Source of the DNA: Myxococcales bacterium 68-20
GTDB taxonomy: Bacteria; Myxococcota_A; Polyangia; Polyangiales; Polyangiaceae
Direction: 5' to 3'
Assembly: GCA_001899635.1 (NCBI GenBank)
Contig: MKVQ01000023.1
Location: forward strand, 285,815 to 349,814
DNA length: 64,000 nucleotides
Shown here: positions 1 through 10,953 of the stretch, one piece after another
Numbering within the stretch: the first letter of the stretch is position 1
How the letters are laid out: every line of letters starts with the position of its first letter
Notes under the pieces: model-generated
The model's database searches: none
What the model was told of the DNA's origin: nothing
Seen by the model: only the letters and a program-made list of their open reading frames with translations
Translations under genes and position numbers: made by a program

Positions 1-1
1 A

Positions 2-409
2 GCGGGCAAGCTCATCGTCACGGCGGGGCAGTCCAGCAGCGGCGCGTCGTGGACCTACTTCCGCTTCGGCGCCACGGCGGGCTCGAACTCGACCACGCAG
101 TTCAATTACGCGACCGACGCCGAAGCGCCGCTCTACACGAGCGGTCCGACCACGGTGTGCTTCGATCTCGGGCAGTCCGGGGCGAATCAGCGCTTCGTGT
201 TCTGGGCGACGGGGGCGAAGGGTGCAGACTGCACCAAGCGAACCACGCTCACCACGACGAGCGCGCTCTACGACAGCACGACGGACGCATCGACCGGCGC
301 GATCTGGAGTGGGCTGCTCGCGACCGGGAAGCAGAACTTCATCAAGACGAACAACGCGACGGTCTCGCTCGTGAAGGCGGTCGTCTCGAGCGAACCCGCC
401 GCGCTGTGA
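2..409 (+). CDS. Hypothetical protein, C-terminal part (runs in from the left edge)
   Basis: The frame is open from base 2 to a TGA at 407-409 and gives 135 residues with no start inside the window. The codons are strongly GC-ending, as in real genes here. The protein is rich in Ser, Thr, Ala and Gly and has two Cys (near residues 50 and 76), which suits an exported protein, but no signal can be seen because the N-terminus is missing. I recognise no family. A perfect 10-bp hairpin lies 38 bases after the stop. Confidence 0.6.
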   Translation, partial: AGKLIVTAGQSSSGASWTYFRFGATAGSNSTTQFNYATDAEAPLYTSGPTTVCFDLGQSGANQRFVFWATGAKGADCTKRTTLTTTSALYDSTTDASTGAIWSGLLATGKQNFIKTNNATVSLVKAVVSSEPAAL

Positions 410-446
410 CCTGCGCGACTCGATAGAAGTAGTCCGTACACTCGAT

Positions 447-477
447 GCGCTCGACCGTCATCACGATGGTCGAGCGC
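447..477 (+). terminator. Hairpin after the first gene, possible terminator
   Basis: Bases 447-456 (GCGCTCGACC) pair perfectly with 468-477, with an 11-base loop. It sits 38 bases past the stop of the partial gene and before the AraC gene on the same strand. There is no T-run, so it may act as a transcript end or processing stem rather than a classical intrinsic terminator. Confidence 0.4.
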
Positions 478-608
478 GGCAGCGTCCGGCGGACCGCAAG
501 ATTCTCCAAGTCGGCACCGCGGCGCGCGGGCATCGTCGGACCATGGGCTCACGAGAATCGTCCGTGCCGCCGCTGCAGAAGCGAAGGCGCCGGAGTAGAG
601 TCAGCGGG

Positions 609-1457
609 ATGATGACGACGACGCTGCACGAAGGCTCTCTCCGCGTCGTCGACTATTGCTGCACCGCACGTCCCGGCGACCCATCCGTCGTCGAGGTGCA
701 CCCGGACTTCTCGATCTCCTACGTACGGCGCGGAAGCTTCGGGTACCGGAGTCGTGGACGTTCGTTCGAGCTCGTGGCCGGGTCGCTGCTCGTCGGGCGA
801 CGGGGCGACGAGTACGTCTGCACGCACGAACATCACGCGGGCGGCGACGAGTGCCTCTCGTTCGCGCTCACGCCCGAGATCGTGGACGAGATCGGTGGCC
901 GTCCCGAGGTCTGGCAGGTGGGAAGCGTCCCGCCGCTGCCGGAGCTCATGCTCGTCGGCGAGATGGGGCAAGCCGCGGCGAACGGAGCAAGCGACGTCCG
1001 ACTCGACGAGGTCGGCCTCGAGATGGCGGCACGCTTCGTCGAGGTGGTATCCGGGCAGAAGAGAAGCCCCGTCGAGGCCAGCGCACGCGACCGCCGTCGT
1101 GCCGTCGAGGTGGCGCTCTGGCTCGACGAGCGCTCACACGAGCCGATCGATCTCGAGACGATCGCGAAGGAAGCAGGCTCGAGCCCGTTCCATTTCCTGC
1201 GCCTCTTCTCGAAAGTCCTCGGCGTCAGCCCGCACCAATACGTGGTTCGCTCCCGCCTGCGCCGTGCGGCCCGTCTCCTCCTGGAGGACACGCGGCCGAT
1301 CACCGAGATCGCGTTCGAGGTCGGCTTCGGCGACCTCTCGAACTTCGTGCGCACGTTCCGTCGTGCCGCCGGCGCCTCGCCGAGGAGCTTCCGCCGCGCA
1401 GCTCGAGGCGACCGCAAGTTCCGCCAAGATCGCGCCCTCGCTCGATCGCTAGGGTGA
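609..1457 (+). CDS. AraC family transcriptional regulator
   Basis: 282-residue DNA-binding regulator. The last ~100 residues form the double helix-turn-helix of the AraC/XylS family (first helix pair around [21 protein letters not shown], second around [20 protein letters not shown], then the GASPRSFRR tail). The first ~150 residues resemble a cupin-type sensing domain ([19 protein letters not shown]). I chose the ATG at 609 because the frame upstream to 543 is low-complexity Arg/Ser; 543 remains possible. A VOC-family enzyme gene starts 41 bases downstream with a strong ribosome site, so the two are probably co-transcribed and the regulator may respond to that enzyme's substrate (inference). 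Confidence 0.85.
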   Translation: MMTTTLHEGSLRVVDYCCTARPGDPSVVEVHPDFSISYVRRGSFGYRSRGRSFELVAGSLLVGRRGDEYVCTHEHHAGGDECLSFALTPEIVDEIGGRPEVWQVGSVPPLPELMLVGEMGQAAANGASDVRLDEVGLEMAARFVEVVSGQKRSPVEASARDRRRAVEVALWLDERSHEPIDLETIAKEAGSSPFHFLRLFSKVLGVSPHQYVVRSRLRRAARLLLEDTRPITEIAFEVGFGDLSNFVRTFRRAAGASPRSFRRAARGDRKFRQDRALARSLG

Positions 1458-1498
1458 CCTCCACATCGATTCCTCGTCGGGAATCGCAGGAGGTCATC

Positions 1499-1861
1499 AT
1501 GTACGATCACATCGGGCTCACCGTGAAAGACATCGACGCAAGCGTCCGCTTCTACTCGGCGGTGCTCGCTCCGCTCGGCTACGAGCTCTGCTCGCGCGAT
1601 TCAACGAGCGCGGGCTTGGGACCGAAGGACGCGCCGGCGCTGTGGCTGTACCAGTCGGACAAGGCTCGGCCCGCAGCGACGCACATCGCCTTCAGCGCGG
1701 ACGCACGGAAGGCCGTCGATGGATTCCACGCAGCAGCCATCGAGACCGGCGGTCGCGACAACGGGCCGCCCGGCGTTCGCGCCGATTACGCGCCGACGTA
1801 CTACGCAGCGTTCGTCATCGATCCCGATGGCAACAACGTCGAGGTCGTCTGCAACGAGTAG
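1499..1861 (+). CDS. VOC family protein (glyoxalase/bleomycin-resistance fold)
   Basis: 120-residue single vicinal-oxygen-chelate protein. Family marks are the opening YDHIGLTVKDIDASVRFYSA, the central HIAFSA strand with a putative metal-ligand His, and the closing FVIDPDGNNVEVVC with the acidic ligand. The start ATG at 1499 is set by a textbook AGGAGG seven bases upstream; the open frame further back overlaps the AraC gene and is not coding. Members include glyoxalases, dioxygenases and antibiotic-binding proteins, and the substrate cannot be read here. It follows an AraC regulator, an arrangement repeated at 10.1-10.9 kb. Confidence 0.85.
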   Translation: MYDHIGLTVKDIDASVRFYSAVLAPLGYELCSRDSTSAGLGPKDAPALWLYQSDKARPAATHIAFSADARKAVDGFHAAAIETGGRDNGPPGVRADYAPTYYAAFVIDPDGNNVEVVCNE

Positions 1862-2062
1862 TTGTCGGCGAAGGATGTGGCGGGCTGGGCTCGGGTTGCC
1901 GAGCTCGGCGTCCTTCGCAACGAACGGCGCGGCCCCCGAAGCAGCCGCGCCATCGCCCTTGGCGCTCTCGGATCGCCCTTGGCCGTTCCTTGGGCCACCT
2001 CGGCCTCGACGTTCGCTCGGATCCTTGCGACAACAGCGACTGTGAGGGCTCTACGTCTCGCG

Positions 2063-2968
2063 ATGGCAACGAACCACCTGCTACGCCTGATGGGAGGAGG
2101 GCTCTTGTGCCTCCTCGCGGCCTGCACGCGTCAGAGCTGCACGCCGGCTCCCGACGGGAATGGTGACGCTCCGCCCGCTGCGTCGGGGACATCGAGTCCG
2201 GGACAAGACACCGCGCGAACGCGACGCTGCTTCAGCGTCGTGGCCAAGGACAACTCCCCCTCCACCCGCGCGGTGTTCGAAGCGAAGCATTGCCAGGGAG
2301 GCGGCGTGACTTGGGCAGGCATCCTGCGCGTCCTCGTTCACCGCCGAGGCACGAGCAAGGCCGTCGAAGCGGAGACTCCGGGATGGACGGGGGACGTGCG
2401 CACACTGTCGTGGGAGGGTGGCAGTACACGAGTGGCCATCGACGACGAGGCTGACGCGGCGCTGTTCTGTGCCGACTCGCAGCGTCTCGTCGACGAGATC
2501 CGGAGCGACGTAAAGCGACTGAACGCTCGAGCGGGAGAGCTGGAGCGCGCCATGGGAGAAGCGAATCCATTCGAGCTCGAATGCCTTCCAGACGACGCGT
2601 CCCTCTCGGCCCTGATGAACGGATTGAATCCCTCCCCACCCCCTTCACCTGCGGAGGCTCGCGCACGCGAAGACGGGCTTGCTCGGATGCGCGCGGTGCT
2701 CGCCAAACAGCGCACGTGGTGTTGGGGACCGGGCGGCGCGGCGTTCGGCGGAAAGGGCGGCTTCACGTTGCACGAGAACGGTCAGGCAGCCTCGTTCGGT
2801 GACGGTGCAACTCCTCGCGACGGCCGATGGACTCTCGGACAGGACGGACGGGTCGAGGTCATACTGCCGGGGGGCCTGCATCACTTCGACGCGGGAGAGA
2901 ATGGGCGACTGGGATTCAACCACACGGCCGGACGCGAGGAGCTCCAGCCCTGCGTGCAGCCTCGGTGA
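2063..2968 (+). CDS. Hypothetical lipoprotein
   Basis: 301 residues. The ATG at 2063 gives a clean lipoprotein signal (MATNHLLRLMGGGLLCLLAAC, lipobox LAAC), so it is probably exported and acylated; the longer open frame back to a TTG at 1862 has no such signal. After the lipid Cys comes a Pro/Ala/Gly/Ser linker, then a globular part with a few Cys (CFSVV, ALFCADSQ, LECLPDD, TWCWGPGG). The last ~60 residues contain a GRWTLGQDGRVEV stretch like small beta-rich lipid- or ligand-binding folds. I do not recognise the family. The Hsp70 gene follows 122 bases later and may have its own promoter. Confidence 0.7.
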   Translation: MATNHLLRLMGGGLLCLLAACTRQSCTPAPDGNGDAPPAASGTSSPGQDTARTRRCFSVVAKDNSPSTRAVFEAKHCQGGGVTWAGILRVLVHRRGTSKAVEAETPGWTGDVRTLSWEGGSTRVAIDDEADAALFCADSQRLVDEIRSDVKRLNARAGELERAMGEANPFELECLPDDASLSALMNGLNPSPPPSPAEARAREDGLARMRAVLAKQRTWCWGPGGAAFGGKGGFTLHENGQAASFGDGATPRDGRWTLGQDGRVEVILPGGLHHFDAGENGRLGFNHTAGREELQPCVQPR

Positions 2969-3090
2969 GGCTCACTGGAGAGCCTGGCGGATCGAACGGA
3001 GGTCGAGGTGGGAGCCAACATGCGTCGCGCCCGCAGCAACGAAGACGTCTCCTGCATCCGAGACGGCACCGTGCTAGCAGTTGCTACCGA

Positions 3091-5562
3091 ATGCGTAGCT
3101 TTCTCGGGATCGACCTCGGCACCACCAACTCCGTCGCGGTCCTCGTAGATCTCGACGGACGGACCACCGCGGTCCGCACGGCCGATGGCGGCTCGCTCCT
3201 TCCGAGCGTGGTGAGGCTCGACGCACGCGGGAACGTGATCGTGGGCGCGCGGGCGCGGCGCTTCCTCGACTCCGATCCGGAGAACACACGCGGCGAGTTC
3301 AAGCGGCTCATGGGCTCGGGACGCAAGCTCTCGTTCCGCTCGGCGAAGGTGGAGAAGACACCCGAGGAGCTCTCGGCGCTCGTGCTCGGGGCGCTTCGCA
3401 GTCACGCAGAGCAGGTCCTCGGTCATGCGCCGAAGAGCGTCGTCATCACGGTACCCGCCCTCTTCGAGCTGCCGCAGACGAGAGCGACGAGTGAGGCCGC
3501 TCACCTCGCGGGATTCGAGCACGTCGAGCATCTCCAGGAGCCCGTCGCCTCGGCGCTGACCGCGGGATGGAAGCGCGACGAGGACTCGGCGCCTTGGCTC
3601 GTCTACGACCTCGGCGGCGGCACGTTCGACGTGTCGCTCCTCGAGACCCGTGAGGGCGTGCTCCGCGTGATCGATCACGACGGCGACAACTTCCTCGGCG
3701 GACGCGACATGGACGCCCGGCTCCTCGACCACGTGCTCGCCACCCTGAGCGAGACGTACGGCCGTCCGTTCCGCCGCGAGGATCCTGCGCTCGGTCCGGT
3801 CCTCCGCCGGCTCCGGACGGCGTGTGAAGACGCGAAGATCGAGCTCGGGAGCGGGCGCGACGCCTCGATCACGCTCGTCGAGCCGCTGGTGATCGACGGG
3901 GAAGAGATCCTCGTGGACGTTCCGATCGAGCGACACCAGTTCGACGCGCTCGTCCTACCGATCGTCGATCGCTCGATCGAGGTGTGCCGCCGCCTGGTCG
4001 CTCGACAGGGCCTTGCCCCGACGGGCATCGGCCGGATCGTGCTCGTCGGCGGTCCGACGGTCATGAGCACGCTCCGCCAGCGCCTCGAGGAGCGCCTCGG
4101 GATCGCGTTGGCCACCGACGTCGATCCGATGACAGCGGTGGCCGAGGGTGCCGCGCACTTTGCCGCCGAGCACGAGCTCGCGACGACGGGAGCCGCTAGC
4201 AAGACCGACGCGGCGAAGCGGGCGCGCGAGACGTCTCAGCCCAACGCCGAGAAGGTCTGGCTGCAGTATCCGAGCATCTCGGGCGACCTCTATCCGTACG
4301 TCGTCGGGCGTGTCGCGGCGGGCAAGGTCGCGACGGTGAAGCTCGAGCGCGCCGGCGGCGGCTTCACGAGCGCGGAGGAGCGCGTCGACGAGGACGGCTC
4401 GTTCGTCGTCCAGGTCGAGCTCCGCCCGCGAGTGCAGAGCACGTTCCGCGTGCTCGCCACCGACGCACAGGGCCGCGCGGTCACGCTCGATCGCGACGAG
4501 CTGACGATCCGCCACGGTCTCTCGCTCGCCGACCCACCGCTCTCGCGCACGATCGGCATCGCGCTCGCCGACGGCAACGTCGCCGTCTATTTCGAGCGCG
4601 GCGCTCCCCTGCCCTCGCGCAAGACGTTCCGGCTCCGGACGTCGCTCACGGTGCACCCCGGGCAGAAGGAGAGCGCGGTCAGTGTTCCCATCGTGCAGGG
4701 CGAGGTCGAGCTCGCACACCTCTGCCGCCTCGTCGGCACCATCGAGATCCGGGCGGAGTCCCTCACGAGCGTCTTGCCCGCGGGGTCGTCGGTCGACGTC
4801 GTCCTCGAGCTCGATCGCGGCGGGAGGCTCTCCGCAACCGCACACCTGCCCGAACGCGGGGTCTCGTTCCCGGGAACGCTCGTCCTCGTAGCACCGGACG
4901 CGCCGCTCGCCGACCTGGAGGCGCAGCTCGAACGCCTGCGCGCGAAGACCGAGTCACTCTACGCCGACAGCCTCGTAGACGACACCGGCCGGAAGAAGCT
5001 CGTCGCGATCGACGCGTTGCTCGACGACGCCTCGCGCGAGGTCGAGGCGGGACGCGGGAACGATCCCGACGCGCTCGAGAAGCTCCGACGTCTGCTCATC
5101 GAGGCGGACGGCGCGATCGCCGACGTCGACGCGCTGCGCGCCTGGCCCGAGCTCGAACAGACGGCGCTCGAGAACGTCAGCTTCGCCCTGAGCTGGGTCT
5201 CCCATCTCGGCAGCGACGGCGAGCGCCGAACGCTCGACGAGGCGATCCGGAGCCTCGAACGTGCACGCGCGATGCGCAACGCGTCCGAGTTCGGCAAGCG
5301 GATGCGGACGGTCGAGAACCTCGGCGTGGTCGCCGCGATGCGCGACCCCGCCGTCGTGGCGCGTCAGCTCCGCAGCGCGAGCGCAAGGATCGGTGAGATG
5401 CGCGACCCTCACGCTGCACGGCAGCTCATCGCGAAGGGCGAAGCGGCGCTTGCATGCACGGACATCGACGAGGCGCGGAAGACGACCTACGCGCTCTGGG
5501 ATCTCCTCCCTCCCGAGGAGCGTATCCGGGCGAAGGCTCACGGCTCCGGCGTCGAGCGCTGA
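3091..5562 (+). CDS. Hsp70/DnaK-family protein, divergent type
   Basis: 823-residue ATP-dependent chaperone-like protein. The nucleotide-binding domain covers residues 1 to ~370: phosphate-1 loop GIDLGTTNS (6-14), phosphate-2 loop DLGGGTFD (~173-180) and adenosine motif VLVGGPT (~317). The substrate-binding region is only loosely DnaK-like (GAPLPSRKTFRLRTS), and the ~250-residue helical C-terminus differs from housekeeping DnaK, which is ~640 residues and ends in an EEVD-like or acidic tail. Start ATG 3091 is chosen because the ATPase begins at once; upstream sequence is Arg-rich noise. The next gene starts 5 bases after the stop and encodes a J-like protein, so this is a dedicated chaperone unit rather than the general DnaK. 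Confidence 0.88.
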   Translation: MRSFLGIDLGTTNSVAVLVDLDGRTTAVRTADGGSLLPSVVRLDARGNVIVGARARRFLDSDPENTRGEFKRLMGSGRKLSFRSAKVEKTPEELSALVLGALRSHAEQVLGHAPKSVVITVPALFELPQTRATSEAAHLAGFEHVEHLQEPVASALTAGWKRDEDSAPWLVYDLGGGTFDVSLLETREGVLRVIDHDGDNFLGGRDMDARLLDHVLATLSETYGRPFRREDPALGPVLRRLRTACEDAKIELGSGRDASITLVEPLVIDGEEILVDVPIERHQFDALVLPIVDRSIEVCRRLVARQGLAPTGIGRIVLVGGPTVMSTLRQRLEERLGIALATDVDPMTAVAEGAAHFAAEHELATTGAASKTDAAKRARETSQPNAEKVWLQYPSISGDLYPYVVGRVAAGKVATVKLERAGGGFTSAEERVDEDGSFVVQVELRPRVQSTFRVLATDAQGRAVTLDRDELTIRHGLSLADPPLSRTIGIALADGNVAVYFERGAPLPSRKTFRLRTSLTVHPGQKESAVSVPIVQGEVELAHLCRLVGTIEIRAESLTSVLPAGSSVDVVLELDRGGRLSATAHLPERGVSFPGTLVLVAPDAPLADLEAQLERLRAKTESLYADSLVDDTGRKKLVAIDALLDDASREVEAGRGNDPDALEKLRRLLIEADGAIADVDALRAWPELEQTALENVSFALSWVSHLGSDGERRTLDEAIRSLERARAMRNASEFGKRMRTVENLGVVAAMRDPAVVARQLRSASARIGEMRDPHAARQLIAKGEAALACTDIDEARKTTYALWDLLPPEERIRAKAHGSGVER

Positions 5563-5567
5563 TCCCC

Positions 5568-5891
5568 ATGTACCCTCACAATCCATTTTACGTGCTCGAG
5601 CTCGGTCACGACGCTGCGCCCGGCGAGATTGAACGCCAGGGACGGAAGCTGCTCGGGCTCTTCGAGGTCGGCTCGACCAAAGCCGGCACGTACACCTGCC
5701 CGCTCGGAACGTTCGAGCGCGACGAGACGATGGTGCGCGAGGCGATGGCTGCCCTGCGCGATCCGCGCCGCCGCGCGAAGGAGAGCTGCCTCGTGAGCCT
5801 GCTGGCAGGCGCCGGCGAGGAGACGATCGTTCGCGAGCAGGACTCCCCCCTCGAGGACGCGTTCCTCGCCGGCGGCTATCGAGGACTGTGA
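5568..5891 (+). CDS. J-domain-like protein lacking the HPD motif
   Basis: 107 residues. The start NPFYVLELGHDAAPGEIERQ matches helix I and the turn into helix II of J-domains (compare xxYxVLGVxxxAxxxEI), and MAALRDPRRRAKES matches the helix III/IV end (LxDPxxRxxYD). Between them the loop that should carry His-Pro-Asp is replaced by a different segment (LGLFEVGSTKAGTYTCPLG), so the residues that stimulate Hsp70 ATPase in known J-proteins are absent. It lies 5 bases after the Hsp70 gene and 10 before the membrane-protein gene. I infer it is an adaptor for the adjacent Hsp70. The J assignment is by eye and moderate. Confidence 0.7.
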   Translation: MYPHNPFYVLELGHDAAPGEIERQGRKLLGLFEVGSTKAGTYTCPLGTFERDETMVREAMAALRDPRRRAKESCLVSLLAGAGEETIVREQDSPLEDAFLAGGYRGL

Positions 5892-5901
5892 GGTAGGGAA
5901 G

Positions 5902-7428
5902 ATGTCGGCCATCATCGGCGTCATCGTGATCTTCGCGATCCGCGCACTGCTCGCCTACTCGCAGAGAGGCAAGGTGCAACCTCCGCCGAGCAAGTCGCAT
6001 GGCGGCCGCTCGCTTGTCTGGGGCCTGCTCGTGCTCGTGTGGATCGGTTTCGCGATCTACACGTTGGCGACGATCCTCGCCGTCCTCGTGGACGGGCTCG
6101 AGCCCGTCTCCGCGACGACGCTGCTCTCCGCCGCGTGGAAGATCGTCCTCGCGGGCGCGGTTGCAGCGATGCTCTTCTCCGCCTGGCCGCTGCTCCGCGC
6201 GCTCGCGCGGCGTGGGCACCCGAAGGTCGTCTACTACCTCGCACACATCGCGCTCGTGTGCCCGAGCACCGGGGAGACGTACTCCGGCGCGTGCCTCCTC
6301 GCCCTCCTCGCGCTCGCTCACCGCGGCTCGGTGACGAAGGACGAGCTCGAGTGGATCCGCACGCGACTTCACAAGGAGACGCACCACTTCGGCACCTACG
6401 CGACCGCGCGTGGGCTCCATCTCGCGCTTCAGGCGCGCCTCACGGCGAACGAGAAGCGAACCAGTGACGCCGAGGAGCAATGGCAGCAGGCGCGCTTCCT
6501 CCTCGGCACGGTCACCTATGTCTCCGAGCGCGGTGCTCCCAAACCGGTCCGGCAGCTCGTCTGGGAGCTCCTCGGCCTCGAAGACGCGAGCCTCGGCCGC
6601 TGGGGGTCGCTCGAGGCAGCTCCCGAGAAGCAGCTCACACCGCTCGCGCGCGTCCTCCGGGACTGGGTACGCGATCGCTTCCTGAACAAGCCCGCCTCGC
6701 CCGACGTCGAGCGCAGGAGGCGCCGACTCGCCTCGCCCATCCTCGACGACCTCTTCCAGCGGCCACGCGAGGTCCCTCCTCCCGAGAGTCCCGCGGAGGT
6801 GTGGAGCCGAGCCCGGCGCAACTTCGTCACGCTCGTACGTGGCGGGTCGATCGGACCACGCCACGTGTTGAACCTCCTCGCGACCTTCGACCTACTCCTC
6901 CATCCGAAGTTCGAAGACACGCTCCTTCCGCCCGCGGTCCGCGAAGACGAGGAGCTCACCAACCTCGTCCACGACGACATCGCGAAGGCGCTGACCGGAC
7001 CGATCGCGCGCGAGGGCGCCCCGCTCTTCGCGATGAACGCATACGGCCCGATCTCCGCCCGTGTGTACCAGCAGGTCGAGACCATGCTCCTGGGCGAGAT
7101 GGAGCGTGCGCTCTTGGCCCTCCAGGAGCGCGCGAACACAGGGCTGCGGCAGCATGCGTTCCGCGAGTGGATGGAGGCCTCGTATGTGCGCTCCGTGTTC
7201 CGGCGGGTCGAGATGGCGCTCGGGCCCGACGTCGCGGCTCGGGTCTGGCCGGACTACGTCCTGTGGTACGGGAACTTCGGCGTCCAGCTCTCGGAGACCG
7301 CGCCTCACCGGCGCGTTCTCGCACACACCATCTTCAAGGCGCTGTCCGGAGACGCGGCCCGCTTCGACGACGAGGCGAACGTCAAACAACAGGCACACAA
7401 CGTCATCGTGACGTCTGGGCTCGACTGA
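5902..7428 (+). CDS. Hypothetical membrane protein of the Hsp70/J-like unit
   Basis: 508 residues. Three hydrophobic segments lie at the N-terminus (about residues 2-18, 36-64 and 72-95) and the remaining ~400 residues are soluble and mostly helical, without a motif I recognise. A GAGG-like ribosome site precedes ATG 5902, ten bases after the J-like gene. Tight spacing with the Hsp70 and J-like genes suggests one operon in which this protein anchors or receives the chaperone at the inner membrane (inference). The large C-terminal part has TPR-like Ala/Leu helices (ACLLALLALAHRG, LGEMERALLALQERA). It converges with the UvrA-like gene, 34 bases away. Confidence 0.75.
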   Translation: MSAIIGVIVIFAIRALLAYSQRGKVQPPPSKSHGGRSLVWGLLVLVWIGFAIYTLATILAVLVDGLEPVSATTLLSAAWKIVLAGAVAAMLFSAWPLLRALARRGHPKVVYYLAHIALVCPSTGETYSGACLLALLALAHRGSVTKDELEWIRTRLHKETHHFGTYATARGLHLALQARLTANEKRTSDAEEQWQQARFLLGTVTYVSERGAPKPVRQLVWELLGLEDASLGRWGSLEAAPEKQLTPLARVLRDWVRDRFLNKPASPDVERRRRRLASPILDDLFQRPREVPPPESPAEVWSRARRNFVTLVRGGSIGPRHVLNLLATFDLLLHPKFEDTLLPPAVREDEELTNLVHDDIAKALTGPIAREGAPLFAMNAYGPISARVYQQVETMLLGEMERALLALQERANTGLRQHAFREWMEASYVRSVFRRVEMALGPDVAARVWPDYVLWYGNFGVQLSETAPHRRVLAHTIFKALSGDAARFDDEANVKQQAHNVIVTSGLD

Positions 7429-7462
7429 TCGCGTTCGGAGCGCCGATCGAGGCAGCCACCGA

Positions 7463-9823
<2,361 letters not shown>

Positions 9824-9925
9824 GTGCTCGATGTTGGTTCGGGGCCAAAAGCGGCAGGCGGGTGAATCTTGCAGGAATGCGAACGGGTTTGGCCAGCGTC
9901 GTCGAAAGACGTCCTCGAGCGACGC

Positions 9926-9951
9926 GGCCTCTCTCGTCGTCGAGAGAAGCC
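9926..9951 (-). terminator. Hairpin downstream of the second AraC-VOC pair
   Basis: GGCCTCTCTCG at 9926-9936 pairs with CGAGAGAAGCC at 9941-9951 across a 4-base loop, with one mismatch. It lies ~120 bases past the VOC stop on the minus strand and ~100 bases before the UvrA-like start. It has no T-run; a transcript end or leader stem is possible. Confidence 0.35.
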
Positions 9952-10072
9952 GCCGGGTCAGATGCCCGCAAGCGCGTCGCCCGAGCCGTCGAAATCCGAC
10001 GTCACCGTCGGTGTGGTCGATCGGTAGTGCCTCACGGATCGAGGATCGATTCCGGCACCCGCTGCGACGAGC

Positions 10073-10480
10073 TCAGCCGCGCGCCTCGACCATCTTCCAG
10101 CCGTTGCCCGAAGGATCCCGGAAGCCGGCGTCCACGGTGCCGAAGCGCTCCATGGGCTCCTGCGTGAACTCCACCCCGCGGGCGCGCATTCGGTCGTACG
10201 CCGCGCGGCAGTCGTCGACTTCCAGCACGAGGGGCGGCATCGCGCCCTTCGCCACGACCTCGCACAGCGCCTGCGCGGTCCCCGCGTCGTGCGTCGGCGG
10301 CCCCGGCTTGAACAGCCCGAGCTGGAAGGACGGCTGGTCCGGGTGCTGCACCGTGAGCCAGCGGTAGTCGCCGTTCTTCACGTTGGTGTGGACCTTGAAA
10401 CCGACCTTCTCGACGTAGAACTCGAGCGCTTCGTCCTGATCGCGAACGTACAAACCGACCATCCCGACACCCTGGCTCAT
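10073..10480 (-). CDS. VOC family protein (glyoxalase-like)
   Basis: 135 residues. Family marks are VGLYVRDQDEALEFYVEKVG at the N-terminus, VLEVDDCRAAYDRMRARGVE in the middle and TVDAGFRDPSGNGWKMVE at the end, where the Asp-Pro-Ser-Gly-Asn turn is typical of this superfamily. It follows the common pattern of AraC-associated VOC proteins that act on small electrophiles or drugs; the substrate is not evident. The start is fixed by GGAGG upstream and by the ATGA overlap with the preceding regulator gene, so the two are translationally coupled. Confidence 0.87.
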   Translation of the reverse strand: MSQGVGMVGLYVRDQDEALEFYVEKVGFKVHTNVKNGDYRWLTVQHPDQPSFQLGLFKPGPPTHDAGTAQALCEVVAKGAMPPLVLEVDDCRAAYDRMRARGVEFTQEPMERFGTVDAGFRDPSGNGWKMVEARG

Positions 10481-10953
10481 GTGACCTCCATTTCGTCGGC
10501 CCCATTCGTACCGCCGACCTCCTGCCGTCGCTTCTCCGAAACTGCGATCGTGAGATCGGGCCGGCGAGCGGCAGCGAGATAGCAGGCGGGAACGCGCTCG
10601 AGCTCGTGCGGAGCGACCTTCTCGCGTGCCCGAAACTCCCCCGGGCTCTCGCCGGTGACGTCGCGAAACGTGCGCCCGAACGTGCCCAGGCTGCTCCAGC
10701 CCGTCTGGAAGGCGATGTCCGTGATCGACAGGTCGGTGTCCCGGAGCAGCGCCGTCGCCCGCTCGATTCGCCGCGTGAGCAGGTACCGGTGCGGCGGGAT
10801 CCCAAAGGCCTCCTTGAAGGACCGTGCGAAGTGGGCCTCCGAGACGCCGCTCACGCGTGCCAGCCGCCGGACCGGCCACTCCTCATGCGAGGCAGCGTCC
10901 ATCCGGTCCTTCGCGCGCAGCAGGCGCCGCAACAGCTCGGGGTCCTGACTCAC
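10477..10953 (-). CDS. AraC-type helix-turn-helix regulator (DNA-binding domain only)
   Basis: 158 residues made almost entirely of the AraC double helix-turn-helix (PVRRLARVSGVSEAHFARSF, then ITDIAFQTGWSSLGTFGRTF and the GESPGEFR tail). There is no N-terminal sensing domain, in contrast to the AraC gene at 609. The ~45 C-terminal residues continue past the fold without recognisable structure. Its stop overlaps the start of the VOC gene by four bases (ATGA), which points to a two-gene unit in which the regulator controls its own operon (inference). Short AraC proteins of this kind often act like MarA/SoxS. Confidence 0.85.
   Translation of the reverse strand: MSQDPELLRRLLRAKDRMDAASHEEWPVRRLARVSGVSEAHFARSFKEAFGIPPHRYLLTRRIERATALLRDTDLSITDIAFQTGWSSLGTFGRTFRDVTGESPGEFRAREKVAPHELERVPACYLAAARRPDLTIAVSEKRRQEVGGTNGADEMEVT

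Noticed and set aside
1862-2062. N-terminal extension of the lipoprotein gene from a TTG at 1862
   Set aside because: It would bury the lipobox signal 70 residues inside; ATG 2063 gives a normal lipoprotein.
4954-6864. 636-codon minus-strand open frame across the Hsp70, J-like and membrane-protein genes
   Set aside because: It crosses three genes on the other strand, has Arg/Glu-rich content and no recognisable start signals.
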